A stretch of 64,000 nucleotides of DNA from Lachnospiraceae bacterium (GTDB lineage Bacteria > Bacillota > Clostridia > Lachnospirales > Lachnospiraceae): the NCBI GenBank assembly GCA_017940415.1, contig JAGAYR010000027.1, forward strand, positions 1-64,000, written 5' to 3'. A model generated the notes under the pieces. The model searched no databases. It was not told the DNA's origin and worked only from the letters and a program-made list of their open reading frames with translations. Of the stretch, positions 54,601 to 61,716 are shown in pieces; the first letter of the stretch is position 1, and the number at the start of each line of letters is the position of its first letter. The translations under genes and the position numbers were made by a program.

Positions 54601-56132
54601 GCAAACTGCTGCTGGAAGAAACGATACATCAAAGGATAATTATCGGACAGCGAAGCAAGAGGCACGTCATGGCCCATTGATACGGTGGGTTCCGCACCGT
54701 TTCTTGCAGCTTCAAGAATATATGCCTTAACCTCCTCATAGCTGTATCCGAATACCTTGTAGAGTCTGTCTCTCTCAGGCTGGGTGTGTACGGGCACCTG
54801 ATGATTGGGAATGGTAAGATCCTTAAGCCTGATGAGATGTGCATCAAGCCACTCGCCGTAAGGGTTCGAAGAGGCATAGAACTCCTTGCACTCTTCATCG
54901 GAAATGATCCTCTTCTTACGCATATCAACAAGAAGCATTCTTCCGGGAGTGAGTCTTGATTTCTTGATGATGTGCTCAGGTGCGATATCCAGTACACCGA
55001 CTTCGGATGAAAGGATAAGCCTGTTATCGTCAGTGACATAGTATCTGGAAGGACGAAGTCCGTTACGGTCAAGGGTAGCACCGAAGAGTTCACCGTCTGT
55101 GAAAAGAATTGCCGCAGGACCGTCCCAGGGCTCCATCATGGTTGCATAGTAATGATAGAAATCCTTCTTGGATTCGCTCATGAATCTGTTGTGCTTCCAA
55201 GGCTCGGGGATCAGAGCCATCATTGCAAGAGGCAGATCCATTCCGTTCATATAGAGGAATTCAAGAGTGTTGTCCAGCATTGCGGAGTCGGATCCGCTGG
55301 CAGAGATAACAGGATAGATCTTACTCTTTTCGGACTCGAGAAGTGCGGAGTGCATGGTCTCCTCACGGGCAAGCATTCTGTCGGCGTTACCTCTTATGGT
55401 ATTGATCTCACCGTTGTGCGCGATGAATCTGTAAGGGTGAGCTCTTTCCCAGCTGGGAAGCGTATTGGTGGAAAATCTTGAGTGAACAAGAGCAACCGCG
55501 GTAGTGTACTCTTTGCTCTGCAGATCGTCATAGAAACGTCTGAGCTGGGAAACCAGGAACATTCCCTTATAGACTATTGTTCTTGATGAAAGCGAGCAGA
55601 TATAAGTATCATCCGAAGACTGCTCGAACTCTCTTCTGATGACATAAAGCTTCCTGTCGAAATCTATTCCCTTCTGAACATTCTCGGGTTTTTCAACTAC
55701 GCACTGCCAGATGGAAGGCATGCATTCAACAGCCCTCTCACCGAGGATAGAAGGATTTGTGGGAACTTCTCTCCATCCCTTTACCGTTGCACCCTCTTTA
55801 TCAGCGATAACTTCAAAAAGTCTCTTCGCAAAAGTGCGCTTAAGTTCATCCTGGGGAAGGAAGAACATACCGATACCATACTCTCCCGCATGACCGACCT
55901 TTATTCCCGCCTTCTTTAATGCTGCGGAGAAAAAAGAATGAGAGATCTGAAGCATGATACCTACGCCGTCTCCGACCTTACCGCTCGCATCCTTACCTGC
56001 TCTGTGCTCGAGCTTTTCTACGATGGTAAGAGCATCATCGAGAACGGAATATTCGGGCACGCCGTCAATCTTGACTACCGCACCTATTCCGCACGCATCA
56101 TGTTCTCTGTCATATGAAAGATTATTATCCAT
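51603..56132 (-). CDS. gltB: Glutamate synthase large subunit
   Basis: 1509 residues, the normal length. It makes two glutamates from glutamine and 2-oxoglutarate. 'DREHDACGIGAVV' shows a short propeptide before the catalytic Cys14. The Ntn glutaminase domain is followed by the FMN synthase domain with 'GEGGEASDRFG' and 'GYDGGTGAAP', the 3Fe-4S cysteines in 'GCMMMRVCSKDTCPVGIATQ', and the C-terminal beta-helix with GxxG repeats. AAAGGAAG precedes the ATG. It has its own promoter and the same antitermination leader type as GSIII. Confidence 0.98.
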   Translation of the reverse strand: MDNNLSYDREHDACGIGAVVKIDGVPEYSVLDDALTIVEKLEHRAGKDASGKVGDGVGIMLQISHSFFSAALKKAGIKVGHAGEYGIGMFFLPQDELKRTFAKRLFEVIADKEGATVKGWREVPTNPSILGERAVECMPSIWQCVVEKPENVQKGIDFDRKLYVIRREFEQSSDDTYICSLSSRTIVYKGMFLVSQLRRFYDDLQSKEYTTAVALVHSRFSTNTLPSWERAHPYRFIAHNGEINTIRGNADRMLAREETMHSALLESEKSKIYPVISASGSDSAMLDNTLEFLYMNGMDLPLAMMALIPEPWKHNRFMSESKKDFYHYYATMMEPWDGPAAILFTDGELFGATLDRNGLRPSRYYVTDDNRLILSSEVGVLDIAPEHIIKKSRLTPGRMLLVDMRKKRIISDEECKEFYASSNPYGEWLDAHLIRLKDLTIPNHQVPVHTQPERDRLYKVFGYSYEEVKAYILEAARNGAEPTVSMGHDVPLASLSDNYPLMYRFFQQQFAQVTNPPIDSLREKIVTDTTVYIGSDGDLLCEKSDNCTVLEVNNPVLTGVDVMKIRSMKRKGFKTETISLLYYKHTSLSRAVEQLYLSVDRAVSQGANIIILSDRGVDENHVPIPALLAVSAVEQHLVHTKKRTAVSIILETAEVRDVHQTACILGFGARAVNPYLAHECIGELINLGLLDKDLHTAIDDFDKALLSGVVKIAAKMGISTIQSYQSARIFEAIGLSDEVIRDYFAGVASRVGGIGVKELEEGISYRHDRAFDPMGLPVDPVLDSMGYHNLRSGNGKEDHLYSPKVIVLLQQAVRTGDYEKFKEYTSLVDDAKHPHTLRGLLEFVPASKSIDIDKVEPVSEIVKRFQVGAMSYGSLSREAHETIATAMNRLGGRSNTGEGGEASDRFGTERNSAVKQVASGRFGVTEEYLLSANEIQIKMAQGAKPGEGGNLPAAKVYPWVAKTRCSTPGVQLISPPPHHDIYSIEDLAQLIYDLKNANRNARISVKLVSEAGVGTIASGVAKAGAQVVLISGYDGGTGAAPYSSVHGAGLPWELGVAETHQALIESGLRSRVRIETDGKLMTGRDVAIAALLGAEEFGFATAPLVSLGCMMMRVCSKDTCPVGIATQNEVLRKRFAGKPEHVMNFMTFAAMQLREIMAYLGFKTVDEMIGRTDCLKKRESFDQPHAHTISFERVLKPEFAHIAENRFDPKQAFDFELEKTLDVNKLLPWFEKASKTKSASSKVSVKVSSTDRSMGTILGSEIVKKYGDGCTKLAEDRYVVECEGGGGQSFGAFIPHGLTIRLKGDANDGFGKGLSGGKLVVTPPEESKFEASENIIVGNVALYGATSGKAYITGVAGERFCVRNSGATAVAEGCGDHGLEYMTGGRVVILGSTGKNFAAGMSGGIAYVLDKDHSLYRRINKDMIELEEVSEKVDREELKSILEDYVKSTGSKRGKEILDNFDEELLCFKKVIARDYQRMIRTIAKYEEEGASRERAELEAFKEVTNKAV

Positions 56133-56167
56133 GTCTTCTTCCTTTCATCAAAAGCCTTTAGTGATCA

Positions 56168-56188
56168 ATATCTGTCCGGGACAGATAT
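56168..56188 (-). other. Short perfect hairpin in the gltB leader
   Basis: Arms ATATCTGTCC and GGACAGATAT are perfect complements around one central base, about 35 bases before the gltB ATG and downstream of the terminator. It has no T-run. It could stabilise the read-through mRNA or be a protein-binding DNA site. Confidence 0.55.
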
Positions 56189-56203
56189 ACATTTCAACCC
56201 TTA

Positions 56204-56261
56204 GAAAAAAAGAAAAAGACGCCTCTAATGTCATTAAAACATTAGAGACGCCTTTGCCTCT
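56204..56261 (-). promoter_or_regulatory. ANTAR-type antitermination leader of gltB
   Basis: Minus strand, beginning almost at +1. Hairpin P1 (56261-56244) is AGAGGC/GTCTCT around hexaloop AAAGGC, the same loop as in the GSIII leader, with A1 and G4. Its 3' half is shared with a strong competing terminator (56252-56218): 14 pairs built on CTCTAATGT/ACATTAGAG, a 7-base loop, then TTTTTCTTTTTTT. P1 and terminator cannot form together, so a protein that stabilises P1 would allow gltB expression. I do not find a convincing second hexaloop hairpin here. Confidence 0.75.
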
Positions 56262-56269
56262 TTCTCAAT

Positions 56270-56298
56270 AAAATAGACTTTTGAAAGTCATTTGTCAA
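56270..56298 (-). promoter_or_regulatory. Sigma-A promoter of gltBD
   Basis: Perfect TTGACA (56293-56298) and TATTTT (56270-56275) with a 17-base spacer, placing the start point just before hairpin P1. The geometry is the same as at GSIII. Confidence 0.8.
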
Positions 56299-56360
56299 TA
56301 AAAAACTTTATTACTTTAATGCGATACACTGCGCAAAGTGCAAAACCGCATTGACCTCAT

Positions 56361-56927
56361 CTATACTGTGAGGAAATTTTTAAGCATGGCTCTGCCTTCG
56401 GGAGTAAGGATCGATTCGGGGTGGAACTGTACTCCGTATACCTTGTAGTCCTTATGTTCTACAGCCATTACTTCGCCGTCATCCGTACGTGCGGTAACTT
56501 TTAGGCATTCGGGCATTGTGTCTTCATCCGCAGCAAGAGAGTGATATCTTGCAACCTCGGTTGTCTTACCGAATCCCTTGAAAAGCGCTGAGTCTGTATC
56601 CAGAGTTACGACAGAGCTCTTTCCGTGCATAAGAGTCTTGGCGTAGGTTACCACCGCACCGAAGGCCGCACATATGGACTGATGTCCGAGACATACTCCG
56701 AGGATGGGGATTTCTCCCGAAAGTTCTTTGACAACATCGATACATACACCCGCATCCTCCGGTCTTCCGGGACCGGGACTTAAGATTATATGAGAAGGTT
56801 TCATTTCCCTTATCTCGTTAACGGTATACGCATCATTTCTTACAACGCGAATATCGGGATCTATCTCTCCAACAAGCTGAAACAGGTTATATGAAAAGCT
56901 GTCGTAATTATCTATAAGCAGGATCAT
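56361..56927 (-). CDS. trpG: Anthranilate synthase glutaminase component
   Basis: 188 residues. Class I amidotransferase: 'MILLIDNYDSFSYNLFQLVGE' at the start, nucleophile Cys in 'ILGVCLGHQSICAAFG' and catalytic His/Glu in 'VQFHPESIL'. It supplies ammonia to TrpE. It starts one base after the trpE stop. TrpG and PabA are hard to tell apart by sequence; the tryptophan T-box upstream and the TrpE-type partner favour TrpG, though it may serve both pathways. Confidence 0.92.
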   Translation of the reverse strand: MILLIDNYDSFSYNLFQLVGEIDPDIRVVRNDAYTVNEIREMKPSHIILSPGPGRPEDAGVCIDVVKELSGEIPILGVCLGHQSICAAFGAVVTYAKTLMHGKSSVVTLDTDSALFKGFGKTTEVARYHSLAADEDTMPECLKVTARTDDGEVMAVEHKDYKVYGVQFHPESILTPEGRAMLKNFLTV

Positions 56928-56928
56928 C

Positions 56929-58377
56929 TTACACCTCCTCAGCCATAGAGATGGCTTTTACAACCGCAGAAGCTTTGTTGATACACTCGGTAAATTCGGA
57001 CTCGGGTACGGAATCGGCTACAATTCCCGCTCCGCTTCTTACAAATACTTTGCCCTTCTTCTTATACGCAAGTCTTATGGAGATGCAGGTGTCCAGGTTG
57101 CCTGTAAAGTCGATGTAACCGATGGCTCCGCCGTATACACCTCTCTTATTACCCTCAAGTTCATCAATAAGTTCACACGCCCTGATCTTGGGAGCACCTG
57201 ACAAAGTACCTGCGGGAAGAACCGCTCCTATTGCAGACATTGCATCCTCATCATCTCTTATCACACCTCTTACGGTAGATCCGATATGCATTACGTGCGA
57301 GAAGAACTGAACTTCGCGAAGCTTCTCAACTTCAACGGTTCCGAATTTGGATATCCTTCCGAGATCGTTTCTACCAAGGTCTACAAGCATGTTGTGCTCC
57401 GCAAGCTCCTTGGGATCCGCAAGAAGGTCTTCTACAAGAGCCTTATCTTCTTCCTCATCCTTACCGCGCTTTCTTGTGCCCGCAAGAGGGAAAGTATGAA
57501 GCACTCCGTCCTGAAGCTTTACAAGTGTCTCGGGAGATGCACCCGCAAGTTCAAGATCGTTGGAACTAAAATAGAACATATAAGGCGAAGGATTGATGGT
57601 CCTGAGCATTCTGTATGTATTAAGAAGAGATCCTTCAAAGGGAGCGCTCAGCTTATTGGATAAAACTATCTGGAAGATATCTCCCTCAACGATATGATGC
57701 TTTGCTTTTTCAACCATCGCGCAATATGCATCTTTGTCGAATGCCGGCGTGAATTCTCCGGTTGCCCTTCCGGTGATATCCTTGCACATCTCACCGTTTT
57801 CGATAAATTCCTTAAGCTTCGTAAGCTCAGCCTGAGCCCTTGTATACTCAGCATCGATATCATCTAAATGAATGTTAACGATAATGATGATCTTCTGCTT
57901 TAAATGGTCGAATGCAATAACCTTATCAAAGAGCATAAGATCCATGTCATTGAACTGCTCCTCGTCTTCTTCGGTGAGGTGCAGGGATTTCTCCGCATAC
58001 TTGATGTAATCGTAAGCGAAGTATCCGACAAGTCCTCCGGTAAAGGGCGGAAGATTTTTGACCTTAGGACTTCTGTAACGAGAGAGAAGTTCTCTTATTG
58101 CCTTCTCGGGACAGTCGGTTTCAAAGGAATCGTCACCGATCTTCATCTTTCCGTTCAGACATGTGATCTCAAGCTTTGGATCAAAGCCCAGGAAAGTATA
58201 TCTGCCCCAGTTGTCGTTGTCTTTGGCGGATTCAAGAAGATAGCAATGATCCGATACATTCTTAAGGATCCTGAGAACCTGTATCGGAGTTCTCATGTCC
58301 GAAAGCATCTCGCAACTTACCGGAGCAATGTCATACTTGCCTGCATTTTTTAAAGCTTTCAATTCCTCTATAGTCAT
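56929..58377 (-). CDS. trpE: Anthranilate synthase component I
   Basis: 482 residues. It converts chorismate to anthranilate. The feedback motif 'YLLES' lies near residue 48. 'FPLAGTRKRG' has Ala at the position where PabB enzymes carry the catalytic Lys (PIKGT), which supports TrpE. 'VLPAGTLSGAPKIRA' and the later 'YGGAIGYIDF' are chorismate-enzyme core motifs. GGAGGG precedes the ATG. Expression is controlled by the T-box at 58432-58690. No trpD, C, F, B or A follows in the window. Confidence 0.94.
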   Translation of the reverse strand: MTIEELKALKNAGKYDIAPVSCEMLSDMRTPIQVLRILKNVSDHCYLLESAKDNDNWGRYTFLGFDPKLEITCLNGKMKIGDDSFETDCPEKAIRELLSRYRSPKVKNLPPFTGGLVGYFAYDYIKYAEKSLHLTEEDEEQFNDMDLMLFDKVIAFDHLKQKIIIIVNIHLDDIDAEYTRAQAELTKLKEFIENGEMCKDITGRATGEFTPAFDKDAYCAMVEKAKHHIVEGDIFQIVLSNKLSAPFEGSLLNTYRMLRTINPSPYMFYFSSNDLELAGASPETLVKLQDGVLHTFPLAGTRKRGKDEEEDKALVEDLLADPKELAEHNMLVDLGRNDLGRISKFGTVEVEKLREVQFFSHVMHIGSTVRGVIRDDEDAMSAIGAVLPAGTLSGAPKIRACELIDELEGNKRGVYGGAIGYIDFTGNLDTCISIRLAYKKKGKVFVRSGAGIVADSVPESEFTECINKASAVVKAISMAEEV

Positions 58378-58431
58378 CTGCTTTCCCTCCTGCCTGATCC
58401 GGGCGTCCCCGGCGTCACCTCGTCATCATAT

Positions 58432-58690
58432 AAAAAAATCCCTGACAGTACTGTTATACTGTCAGGGACGAATATATAAATTCGCGGTGCCACCCTGTTT
58501 CATGATTTGACTCATGCTCTCGCGGGATACCTTCATATCCCCGGCAACTTACGTATGCCTTACGTCATGGTATTTCCTCCATGCCCTCCGAAGTCCATTC
58601 ACATAAGCCTTTACTGTCCGGATCACACCGCCCCGGGCTCTCTCTGAGCAAGCGTCCTTTGCTACTCCTCTTCGTCATCGGTTTATTGTT
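58432..58690 (-). promoter_or_regulatory. T-box riboswitch, tryptophan specifier
   Basis: Minus strand. The T-box sequence AGGGTGGCACCGCG is at 58496-58483, followed by an intrinsic terminator CCCTGACAGTA/TACTGTCAGGG (58467-58440) and TTTTTTT. Stem I elements are upstream: AAGAGGAGTA near 58670, CAGAGAG near 58645, GGTGTGA near 58625, and the specifier loop GAATGGAC with codon TGG at 58597-58595, i.e. tRNA-Trp. Uncharged tRNA-Trp would favour the antiterminator and switch on trpEG. This accounts for the 368-base gap before trpE. Confidence 0.93.
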
Positions 58691-58701
58691 AAGTTTTATT
58701 C

Positions 58702-58730
58702 AGAATAATATATGTGGAAACTCTTTGCAA
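58702..58730 (-). promoter_or_regulatory. Candidate promoter of the trpEG T-box transcript
   Basis: TTGCAA (58725-58730) and TATTCT (58702-58707) on the minus strand with a 17-base spacer, just upstream of the T-box Stem I. Confidence 0.5.
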
Positions 58731-58745
58731 TCTTTTTCTGTAAAA

Positions 58746-59774
58746 TCACAGAAGTTTTATCAGCCTGTCACGAACGGAATCCAGTCTTGAATCAGTAAGT
58801 CCGAAATCCATCTCCCTGTATGACCAGGCAGCTCTTCCTATATTATATTTGTTGAAAGAAGAGGAGATCATCTCATACCACTTGAGAGTATCCTCAGCCG
58901 ATGCACATTCGATGACTCCGTATTCTCCGCAGTAAAGGGGAACATTTCTCTCCTCAGCAACCGCAACGGCTTCGGCAAAGCACTTATCAAAATATGCCGA
59001 ATTGAATTTTTCATTCGGATCAAGAAGTTTAAGATCTCCGCCTATACCGTTTGTCTGCTCTTCAGATGCCTTTGCCATTTCTCCGTATGTGGAATCCACA
59101 GAGATTCTGAAGTCATGATCCATTTTATCTACCCAGCCCGCTCCCTGATGGGTAAAGATCAAAGGATCATAGCAATGGAAATTGTAAATGATATTCTCGT
59201 CGTAAGGAGCTTCAAGATCTTTGAGTGCCACAATACTGTTGTTATAGTATCCGCCGATAAGAATCTTGACATCGGGAAGAATGGCACGGATTCTTCTTAT
59301 GCATTCTTTTGCGATCCTGTTCCAGATTTCGCAGTATTCTTTTTTCGTAACCTCATTAAGAAGCTCGAACGCAAGAGCATCGCCGTATCCGCCGAATTCC
59401 GAAGCAAGCTTCTCCCAGAGTTTGTAGAATCTTTCCTGATACTTCTCGTTTTCGAAAAATCCGCTCTCTCCGTATCCTACGTCAAAAGAATACCCGAAGG
59501 TCTTGTGAAGATCGAGAACCGTGTTCAGGTTATTTTTTCCGGCATATTCGAGAGCTTTTCTGATGCGATCGATGCCGTCCTGCCTGTATTCGCCGTTTTC
59601 ATCTTCCACAAGCTCATAATCGATGGGAAGCCTTACGTGATCAAGGCCCCAGGATGCGATACGTTCGAAATCTTCTTCCTTTATAAAGTTGTCATAACGC
59701 TCGGCACTATGGTCGCACTGGGAAAACCATCCTCCCAGATCAACGCCGTGAACATAACCTTTAAACTCTCTCAT
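58746..59774 (-). CDS. Cytosolic GH5 family glycoside hydrolase
   Basis: 342 residues forming a complete GH5 (beta/alpha)8 barrel. 'VHGVDLGGWF' begins strand 1, 'WGLDHVRLPIDYELVED' strand 2, the acid/base Glu is in 'ALAFELLNEVT', 'YNFHCYDPLIFTHQ' has the His/Tyr pair, and the nucleophile Glu is in 'PLYCGEYGVIE'. There is no signal peptide, so it probably acts inside the cell on imported beta-linked oligosaccharides. The ATG at 59774 follows AAGGAAAACGGT; an upstream TTG overlaps that site. Divergent from the tandem-HTH gene. Confidence 0.92.
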   Translation of the reverse strand: MREFKGYVHGVDLGGWFSQCDHSAERYDNFIKEEDFERIASWGLDHVRLPIDYELVEDENGEYRQDGIDRIRKALEYAGKNNLNTVLDLHKTFGYSFDVGYGESGFFENEKYQERFYKLWEKLASEFGGYGDALAFELLNEVTKKEYCEIWNRIAKECIRRIRAILPDVKILIGGYYNNSIVALKDLEAPYDENIIYNFHCYDPLIFTHQGAGWVDKMDHDFRISVDSTYGEMAKASEEQTNGIGGDLKLLDPNEKFNSAYFDKCFAEAVAVAEERNVPLYCGEYGVIECASAEDTLKWYEMISSSFNKYNIGRAAWSYREMDFGLTDSRLDSVRDRLIKLL

Positions 59775-59794
59775 ACCGTTTTCCTTTTTTGTCA

Positions 59795-59848
59795 AAAACG
59801 TTTTCTGTTGCTCTCTAATTATATCAAAGAGATATCGATATCCGTCAA
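59795..59848 (-). promoter_or_regulatory. GH5 promoter with LacI-type operator candidate
   Basis: Minus-strand TTGACG (59843-59848) and TATAAT (59818-59823), 19 bases apart with the palindrome GATATCGATATC in the spacer region. Between the expected start point and the ribosome site lies AAAACGTTTT (59795-59804), a 10-base palindrome with the central CG typical of LacI-family sugar repressors and cre sites. Confidence 0.55.
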
Positions 59849-59897
59849 TTAAAAATAGTTAAAAAAAACCTTCAAAAAGGCTTTATAAAACGGACGT

Positions 59898-59941
59898 TAT
59901 AATGTAATATATGCTTAATAATGTTGGTAATTACCAGCATT
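59898..59941 (+). promoter_or_regulatory. Promoter and 22-bp palindrome of the tandem-HTH gene
   Basis: TATAAT at 59898-59903 is followed, about ten bases after the expected start point, by a near-perfect 22-base palindrome, AATGTTGGTAATTACCAGCATT (59920-59941), broken by one mismatched pair. This is a likely operator, possibly for the HTH protein itself. No good -35 box is visible. Confidence 0.55.
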
Positions 59942-59970
59942 GTCATTGACTGTTTTTTAAGGATAGGAAT

Positions 59971-61704
59971 ATGTCTTTTTCAGAGCGTTTGGATTCATAC
60001 TTAAAAGAACTTGGTGTTTCTGCCAAAGAACTGTCACTTGAAAGCGGCGTATCTCAGGTTGTTATAAGCCGCTACCGTACCGGTCAGAGAGTACCCTCCC
60101 TTGATAACAGAGGAGTATTGGAGGAGCTTGCATACGGCATAGAATCTCTGTCTCATAAAAATGACCGTGAGCCCATCAACGCCTCGGATGTGCTGGAGGC
60201 ATTCGATTCAGATCTTTCTCTTCTGAATGTTCCCTTTAATTATGAAAATTTCAACTTCCTTATAAGAGAGCTCTCTCTTAACGCTTCCGAAATGTCCAGA
60301 GTCATGAACTATGACCCTTCATACATTTCCAGGATAAGAACAGGAAAGCGTCGTCCTCCCGATCCGGAAGAATTCGTAAATACACTTTGTAAATTCATAT
60401 ATCCATCACTGGGAAAGAACGTATCCGTTACGGCTTTCAAAGATCTTTTAAGTGTGCCCGCTTCGGAGAAGTTTGATTCCTATGATTCTTTCTGTACTCT
60501 TTTGAAAGGATATATCTTAAATAACGATAACATCTCAGAAGACAAGAACGTATCCGTCTTCCTTAAATACGTGGATGAATTCGATCTCAACGATTACATC
60601 AGATCAATCCATTTCGATGAGATAAAGCTCCCCAATGTTCCCTTCTCCATCCCCAAGACCAAGGCATATTTCGGACCCGATGGACATAAACAGGCAGAGC
60701 TGGATCTTCTTAAGATGGTCATCTCATCCAAGTCCAACGATCCCGTATTCCTATTCTCTGACTTCGAACTGGCAGATCTTATCAATGATGTTGAATTCAG
60801 CAAGAAGTTCATGACAGCCCTTGCAATGATTCTTAAGAAAGGTGTTAAGATTCAGTACGTACTTAATCTGGATTCCACCCCCAAGGAAATACTCTTTGCA
60901 CTTGAGGCACTTCTTCCACTTTACATGACCGGACAGGTTGAACTTTATTATCTGCCCGAAAGACATAATGATATTTTCAAACATCTGATCAGAGTATCGG
61001 GCGGTGTTGCCATGATCGGTGCAGGTATCTCTGGTGATCCCAAGGGATACTGTTTCCGTACCACCACATCCAAGAACTTCGTTAACGGAATCAGACAGAC
61101 CGCTAATTCCATACTTGCAAACGCTTCTCCTCTTATGGAGATGTATACGGATTATAATCAGCCCGAGTTCGTCGAATTTCTTAAGCTGAATACCTATCAG
61201 AAGCGCCCCAGATACAATAAACTGGCAAGCCTTCCCATGTGTACCATCCCCGAGAAAACGCTCAAGAACGTGCTCAAGAGAAATAACGTTCCCGAGGATA
61301 TCATCTCCAAAGAGGTAGAATATCTCAGAGCCCTCAAAACCATGATGGAAGTCTGGCTCAGGGATCTTGAAGTCGTGGATGAGGTTCCCCTTATCACAAA
61401 AGAGGAATTCGAAGAATGTCCCATCTTCATGCAGCTTCCGGGCGGACCTCTGCCCTTCGATATCCCTTATACATATGAAGAGTATGTTGAACAGCTGGAG
61501 ATATCCAGGGAGTATGCAAAGAAAAATAAGAACTACAAACTTGTTGAGAATCCCAACAGCCCATTCAGGAATATCAACATAATAATATACAAAGGCGAAT
61601 TTATCTGGATCTCTAAAATGAGAGCTCCCGCAGTCCAGCTGATCATAAGGAACGCCGAACTACGGGAAGCTTTTGAAAAGATGTATTTTTCTGTAGAAGA
61701 ATGA
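59971..61704 (+). CDS. Tandem-HTH transcriptional regulator with large C-terminal domain
   Basis: 577 residues, no membrane segments. Two XRE-like HTH units occur in the first 140 residues: 'ELGVSAKELSLESGVSQVVISRYRTGQRVP' and 'ELSLNASEMSRVMNYDPSYISRIRTGKRRP', each ending in a similar basic 'RTGxR.P'. The remaining ~430 residues contain 'IQYVLNLDSTPKEILFALEALLPLYMTGQVELYYL' and 'ANASPLMEMY', segments I recall from large clostridial XRE-type regulators of unknown ligand. GGATAGG precedes the ATG by four bases. Its divergent partner is the GH5 gene, which it may regulate, and a palindrome lies in its own leader. Confidence 0.7.
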   Translation: MSFSERLDSYLKELGVSAKELSLESGVSQVVISRYRTGQRVPSLDNRGVLEELAYGIESLSHKNDREPINASDVLEAFDSDLSLLNVPFNYENFNFLIRELSLNASEMSRVMNYDPSYISRIRTGKRRPPDPEEFVNTLCKFIYPSLGKNVSVTAFKDLLSVPASEKFDSYDSFCTLLKGYILNNDNISEDKNVSVFLKYVDEFDLNDYIRSIHFDEIKLPNVPFSIPKTKAYFGPDGHKQAELDLLKMVISSKSNDPVFLFSDFELADLINDVEFSKKFMTALAMILKKGVKIQYVLNLDSTPKEILFALEALLPLYMTGQVELYYLPERHNDIFKHLIRVSGGVAMIGAGISGDPKGYCFRTTTSKNFVNGIRQTANSILANASPLMEMYTDYNQPEFVEFLKLNTYQKRPRYNKLASLPMCTIPEKTLKNVLKRNNVPEDIISKEVEYLRALKTMMEVWLRDLEVVDEVPLITKEEFEECPIFMQLPGGPLPFDIPYTYEEYVEQLEISREYAKKNKNYKLVENPNSPFRNINIIIYKGEFIWISKMRAPAVQLIIRNAELREAFEKMYFSVEE

Positions 61705-61716
61705 TCTTAATTCAGA

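Noticed and set aside
56204..56243. Second hexaloop hairpin in the gltB leader
   Set aside because: No stem of more than three pairs closing a six-base loop could be found after P1; only P1 and the terminator are supported.
56361..58377. pabA-pabB assignment for the amidotransferase pair
   Set aside because: The large subunit has PLAGT (Ala) where PabB has Lys, and the leader is a T-box with a TGG specifier, so trpG-trpE is better supported.
58738..58765. Terminator after the GH5 gene
   Set aside because: A short TTCTGT/ACAGAA pair exists, but the stem is weak and has no T-run on the relevant strand.
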